Below, piece after piece: positions 33,726 to 37,313 of a stretch of DNA of 37,313 nucleotides (the first letter of the stretch is position 1; every line of letters starts with the position of its first letter). The DNA comes from Sphingobacteriales bacterium. GTDB taxonomy: Bacteria; Bacteroidota; Bacteroidia; Chitinophagales; Chitinophagaceae. The DNA is taken from assembly GCA_026391525.1 (NCBI GenBank), contig JAPLEF010000016.1, forward strand, positions 1 through 37,313. Reading direction: 5' to 3'. A model generated the notes under the pieces. It was not told the origin of the DNA, made no database searches, and saw only the letters and a program-made list of their open reading frames with translations. A program made the translations under genes and the position numbers.

Positions 33726-35798
33726 ATGAATCAGTTAGGTAATTTTATTTCCGGTAAATGGATTACCGGAGAGGGCGATGGACAGGTTTTGTACGATGCG
33801 ATTGACGGCACACCTGTTGCCACAGCAAGCACCAAAGGCATCGATTTTGCATCCGTATTGAACTATGCCAGAGCAAAGGGCAATCCGGCTTTAAGAAAAA
33901 TGACCTTTCAGGAAAGAGGCAGGATGTTACGAGCATTGGCGCTTTACTTGCTTGAACATAAGGAAGAGTTTTATCGTATCAGCCAACGTACTGGTGCAAC
34001 CCGCGTAGATAGCTGGATTGATATTGAAGGAGGTATCGGAAATCTTTTTTCCAATGCTTCCCTCAGAAGAAAATTACCGGATCAGCCTTTTTGTCTGGAC
34101 GGAGATGCTATCCCGCTTGGCAAAGCACAAACCTTCATGGGGCATCATCTACTGGTGCCGAAAGAAGGGGTTGCCATACATATCAATGCGTATAATTTCC
34201 CGGTTTGGGGGATGTTGGAAAAAATCGCTGTTAACTTACTGGCAGGGGTACCCGCAGTTGTGAAACCGGCTACCGTCACCTCATTTCTCACTGAGGCTGT
34301 TGTTAGAAGGATTGACGCTTCCGGAATCCTGCCTGATGGGGCGCTCCAGTTGCTTTGCGGTAGTGCCGGCAACCTGCTCGATCATGTTCAATCGCAGGAT
34401 GTGGTTACTTTTACCGGTTCGGCAAGTACGGGTTTGATGCTTAAATCACATCCAGTTATACTTGCCAACAGTGTACCGTTCAATATGGAAGCCGATTCGC
34501 TCAATTGCATGGTATTGGGTACTGATGTAGAACCCGGAAACCCCGAATGGGATCTCTTCATCAAAGAAGTGAGAAAAGAGATGACGGTTAAGGCCGGCCA
34601 GAAATGTACCGCCGTACGCCGCATCTTCGTACCAGAAAACAGGATGGAAGCCATATGGGTAGCGCTTACTACTGAACTGTCGAAAACAGTGATCGGTAAC
34701 CCTGCGAATGAAAAAGTTCGTATGGGCGCATTAGCGGGTAATGGTCAACGTGAGGAAGTAAGGGCTCAGGTTCAAAAATTATTGGCCAGCTCTGAAATCA
34801 TCTATGGTTCGCTCGATAGCGTAGCAGTTGTAGATGCCAATGCGGTTACCGGAGCATTCCTAAGCCCATTGCTGCTGGCGAATCACCATCCGTTTAGTTC
34901 TGATGAACCCCACAATATTGAAGCTTTTGGTCCGGTGAGTACTTTGATGCCTTATCAACATAACGATGATGTGATCGCCCTGAGCAAACTGGGAAAAGGC
35001 AGTTTATGTTCAACCATTGTTACCAACGATCCTGTTCAGGCAAGGGATTATGTATTGGGTGCAGCAACCTATCATGGCCGTATATTGGTATTGAACAACG
35101 ATTGTGCAAAGGAAAGTACAGGTCATGGATCACCGTTACCTTTGTTGGTTCATGGTGGCCCTGGCCGCGCAGGAGGAGGTGAGGAAATGGGCGGTTTAAG
35201 AGGAGTGAAGCATTACCTGCAACGTACAGCCATTCAGGGTTCACCTACGATGATTACCGCTATCAGTGCAGTGCATCAGCCTAATGCAAAAGGGTTTACC
35301 GATGATGTGCATCCGTTTACAAAATATTTTGAAGACCTGAAAATCTCTGAACAGCTTATAACAGAAAAAAGACTCATTACTTCAGAAGATATCAATCGTT
35401 TTGCCGATTTGAGTGGAGATCATTTTTATGCACACCTCATACAAACCGATTTTAACGGAACCATGTTTGAGCAACAGGTAGCCCACGGATATTTTCTCAT
35501 GAGTGCTGCTGCAGGATTATTTGTGGACAGCTATGAAAAAAATCCGGTACTCCTTAATTATGGTATTGATGAATTGCGATTTACCAAACCGGTTTATCCT
35601 GGTATGTCTATTTATATACGGTTTACCTGTAAAGAAAAAACAGCACAGGAATTGAAGGAACCTAATCCAGACATAGTGATGCCAAAAGGGGCAGATATTC
35701 CAAAAGGAATCGTAAAATGGTTGGTTGAAATTTTTGACGACAGCGATGAAATTGTAGGCATCGCCACCATATTGACGATGGTACAAATGAAAAAATAA
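33726..35798 (+). CDS. paaZ: Bifunctional oxepin-CoA hydrolase / aldehyde dehydrogenase PaaZ
   Basis: The 690-residue protein has an N-terminal aldehyde dehydrogenase (about 1-515) with VAIHINAYNFPVWGMLEK, the glycine motif TFTGSAST and catalytic Cys294 in AGQKCTAVRR, and a C-terminal MaoC hydratase (about 540-690) with FADLSGDHFYAH and DFNGTMFEQQVAHGYF. This is the layout of PaaZ, which opens oxepin-CoA and oxidises the semialdehyde in phenylacetate breakdown. The size matches E. coli (681). The enoyl-CoA hydratase gene follows after 4 bp. Other paa genes are not seen in this window. Confidence 0.95.
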   Translation: MNQLGNFISGKWITGEGDGQVLYDAIDGTPVATASTKGIDFASVLNYARAKGNPALRKMTFQERGRMLRALALYLLEHKEEFYRISQRTGATRVDSWIDIEGGIGNLFSNASLRRKLPDQPFCLDGDAIPLGKAQTFMGHHLLVPKEGVAIHINAYNFPVWGMLEKIAVNLLAGVPAVVKPATVTSFLTEAVVRRIDASGILPDGALQLLCGSAGNLLDHVQSQDVVTFTGSASTGLMLKSHPVILANSVPFNMEADSLNCMVLGTDVEPGNPEWDLFIKEVRKEMTVKAGQKCTAVRRIFVPENRMEAIWVALTTELSKTVIGNPANEKVRMGALAGNGQREEVRAQVQKLLASSEIIYGSLDSVAVVDANAVTGAFLSPLLLANHHPFSSDEPHNIEAFGPVSTLMPYQHNDDVIALSKLGKGSLCSTIVTNDPVQARDYVLGAATYHGRILVLNNDCAKESTGHGSPLPLLVHGGPGRAGGGEEMGGLRGVKHYLQRTAIQGSPTMITAISAVHQPNAKGFTDDVHPFTKYFEDLKISEQLITEKRLITSEDINRFADLSGDHFYAHLIQTDFNGTMFEQQVAHGYFLMSAAAGLFVDSYEKNPVLLNYGIDELRFTKPVYPGMSIYIRFTCKEKTAQELKEPNPDIVMPKGADIPKGIVKWLVEIFDDSDEIVGIATILTMVQMKK

Positions 35799-35802
35799 GT
35801 TT

Positions 35803-36573
35803 ATGATAACAACGATTCAGGAAGGATATGTAAAAGCTGAGATCCATCAAGGTATAAGCACTATTGAGTTTTTTCACCCGCAGAGCAATTCCCTACCCGG
35901 AAAAATATTGTCTGAACTGGCCAAAGAAATTCATTTTGCCGGCACACATGATGAAACAAAAGTGATTGTGTTGCGCAGTGCCGGGGAAAAATCTTTTTGT
36001 GCCGGTGCTTCCTTTGATGAACTCATGCTGATTAGTTCGGAAGCAGAAGGCTTGAAATTTTTCAGTGGGTTTGCAGAAGTGATCAATGCCATCAGGCGTT
36101 GCCCCAAATTTGTTATCGCCCGCATACAGGGAAAATGTGTTGGCGGCGGAGTTGGCCTTGCCGCTGCAGCAGACTATGCCATTGCGGTAGAAGCTGCAGA
36201 TATCAAATTGAGCGAACTGGCAATAGGAATCGGGCCATTTGTGGTAGGCCCTGCAGTAGAAAGGAAAATAGGCTTATCGGCGTTCAGTGCATTGGCAATA
36301 GATGCGGGTATGTGGCGCAACAGCGAATGGGCAAAGAAGAAAGGGTTATTTGCAGAAGTGCATCCGAACATTGCAAACATGGATGAATCGGTACACCGCT
36401 TATCGAATAGCCTTGCTCATAGCAGTCTCGCCGCTATGGCAGAATTGAAAAAAATCGCCTGGCATGGTACAGATCATTGGGATCATTTGTTGCAGGAACG
36501 TGCAGCTATCAGCGGACGATTGATTCTCTCAGAATTTTCTAAACAGGCTATTGCGAAGTTCAAGGCAAAATAG
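35803..36573 (+). CDS. Enoyl-CoA hydratase/isomerase family protein
   Basis: The 256-residue protein is of the crotonase superfamily: GEKSFCAGASFDEL (61-74, oxyanion Ala-Gly-Ala), KCVGGGVGLAAAADYAIAV (111-129), KLSELAIGIGP (135-145). Compared with rat enoyl-CoA hydratase, the first catalytic Glu (GGGCE) is Gly118 here while the second (PEI) is kept as Glu138, as is seen in some isomerases. With paaZ directly before it (4 bp gap), a role in phenylacetate breakdown (PaaF or PaaG type) is likely, but the substrate is not certain. Confidence 0.9.
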   Translation: MITTIQEGYVKAEIHQGISTIEFFHPQSNSLPGKILSELAKEIHFAGTHDETKVIVLRSAGEKSFCAGASFDELMLISSEAEGLKFFSGFAEVINAIRRCPKFVIARIQGKCVGGGVGLAAAADYAIAVEAADIKLSELAIGIGPFVVGPAVERKIGLSAFSALAIDAGMWRNSEWAKKKGLFAEVHPNIANMDESVHRLSNSLAHSSLAAMAELKKIAWHGTDHWDHLLQERAAISGRLILSEFSKQAIAKFKAK

Positions 36574-36623
36574 CCGTATATATTTGTGTTGAACGTCTCC
36601 GGAAAAGATTTCATTAGAAGAGA

Positions 36624-36992
36624 CTAAGGCTGATCTTCCTTTTTCTTGAAGAGATTATTATAGATTGCTGCGCTATAGGCTTTTAATTTTCCTATGGCTT
36701 TGCCATTTTGTGCAGGCTTGTTTAGTGAATTACCAATAAGTTGGCCAATGATCGGAGCAGCGGTTTTCAACAACATATTTTTTGATAACAAGCTTATTCC
36801 GACACCGGTTACTGTTTTAACCAATCCCGGTGAAGACATCGCCTGCTGTATCCCGTCTTTAATGAGGTTGGTTGGCCGCAAATGGTTTAAGGTATGCAGA
36901 TAGTATTCCTGCAGTTCTTGTTTCTGCTGCTTTTCTTTAAGTTCAAGATTTTTAATGGCTACTTGTAAGGAAGCCTTATCATTGATTTTCAT
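36624..36992 (-). CDS. Small hypothetical protein
   Basis: The 122-residue product is helical and charged at the start (KINDKASLQVAIKNLELKEKQQKQELQEYY, a likely coiled coil) with a more apolar central part (GLVKTVTGVGISLLSKNMLLKTAAPIIGQLIGNSL). No enzyme motif is seen. Its ATG overlaps the stop of the upstream holin-X-like gene by 14 bp, so the two are probably translationally coupled. A role with that membrane protein is inferred. Confidence 0.7.
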   Translation of the reverse strand: MKINDKASLQVAIKNLELKEKQQKQELQEYYLHTLNHLRPTNLIKDGIQQAMSSPGLVKTVTGVGISLLSKNMLLKTAAPIIGQLIGNSLNKPAQNGKAIGKLKAYSAAIYNNLFKKKEDQP

Positions 36993-37313
36993 CTTTGCTG
37001 AGTATCTTTTGAATGATCATATTGCTTATGGGTTCTTTAAACCATTTGTTGCGCATACTGTAAAACAGCAGGCCCAACAAGAGATAGAATCCGGCAACAA
37101 TAAAAAAACCATAAAACATTTTACCCAATATTGCCCCAAGCCATATTGCAATACCCAGATTGAGGAAAACAAAAAAGACGAGGGCAAAAGAAAAAATCAC
37201 CACAGAAGCAAGGATGGTAGATATAATATCAGCCGTTTTACCGGTAGCTGATAATTTAATCAGATCAACCCTTGTTTCCAGGTAATCCCCTGCTTTTCCA
37301 AGCAATATTTCTA
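36979..37313 (-). CDS. Holin-X/DUF1469-like membrane protein, 5' partial
   Basis: The visible part reads GKAGDYLETRVDLIKLSATGKTADIISTIL and then two membrane segments (about SVVIFSFALVFFVFLNLGIAIWLG and FFIVAGFYLLLGLLFY) with a charged C-terminal end, the pattern of the putative holin-X (DUF1469) family. The frame is still open at the window end (no ATG; TTG at 37305 is the only start in view), so the 5' end is most likely outside. Function in non-phage genomes is unknown; no other phage genes are present. It overlaps the following small gene by 14 bp. Confidence 0.75.
   Translation of the reverse strand, partial: EILLGKAGDYLETRVDLIKLSATGKTADIISTILASVVIFSFALVFFVFLNLGIAIWLGAILGKMFYGFFIVAGFYLLLGLLFYSMRNKWFKEPISNMIIQKILSKDENQ

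Overview
The window looks like a chromosomal segment of a Bacteroidota bacterium, most likely of the Chitinophagaceae type. The grounds are: no Shine-Dalgarno-like leaders in front of most genes; a carboxypeptidase-regulatory-domain TonB-dependent receptor preceded by a His/Cys-rich small protein; many secreted or lipoprotein genes of unknown function; a short-LID adenylate kinase; a PaaZ fusion; and intergenic AT-rich heptamer tracts. I cannot name the genus. No rRNA, tRNA, CRISPR array, transposase or integrase was seen, and no gap between genes reaches 300 bases.

Region 1-5719 is a stress/energy island: two tandem-domain universal stress proteins, a DUF1003 membrane protein, a DUF457-type membrane metal-dependent hydrolase, a third universal stress protein and a PfkB-family sugar-phosphate kinase, all on the plus strand. 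Bases 1-139 and 5581-5719 are the same sequence with one mismatch, and they include the last codons of pfkB. The simplest reading is that 140-5719 is the second copy of a 5,580-bp tandem duplication whose first copy lies upstream of the window, although an assembly effect at a contig end must be excluded.

Region 5720-9200 holds a heptamer microsatellite, a minus-strand phospholipase D/cardiolipin-synthase-like gene, an arginyl/leucyl-transferase-like GNAT gene that lacks the Fe-S domain, and a secreted low-complexity protein. Region 9200-13870 has a minus-strand group panD - NuiA-like nuclease inhibitor - fhs, divergent from acs. Region 13870-20865 contains secreted proteins of unknown function, a nitrilase-superfamily amidase, an XRE regulator paired with an S41-peptidase-like lipoprotein, and a run of three small exported proteins.

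Region 20867-29432 has thiL and a suhB-like phosphatase on the minus strand, a large repeat-containing lipoprotein, two convergent overlapping glycosyltransferases (one with an added C-terminal Rossmann-like domain), a 43-residue lipoprotein plus an 82-residue partner, and a class I aminotransferase. Region 29688-32316 is a DUF6660-like protein plus TonB receptor pair, probably for metal or metal-complex uptake. Region 32558-36573 is adk, a DinB-like protein, paaZ and an enoyl-CoA hydratase. The window ends in a minus-strand pair, a small hypothetical protein and a holin-X-like membrane protein whose 5' end runs off the window.
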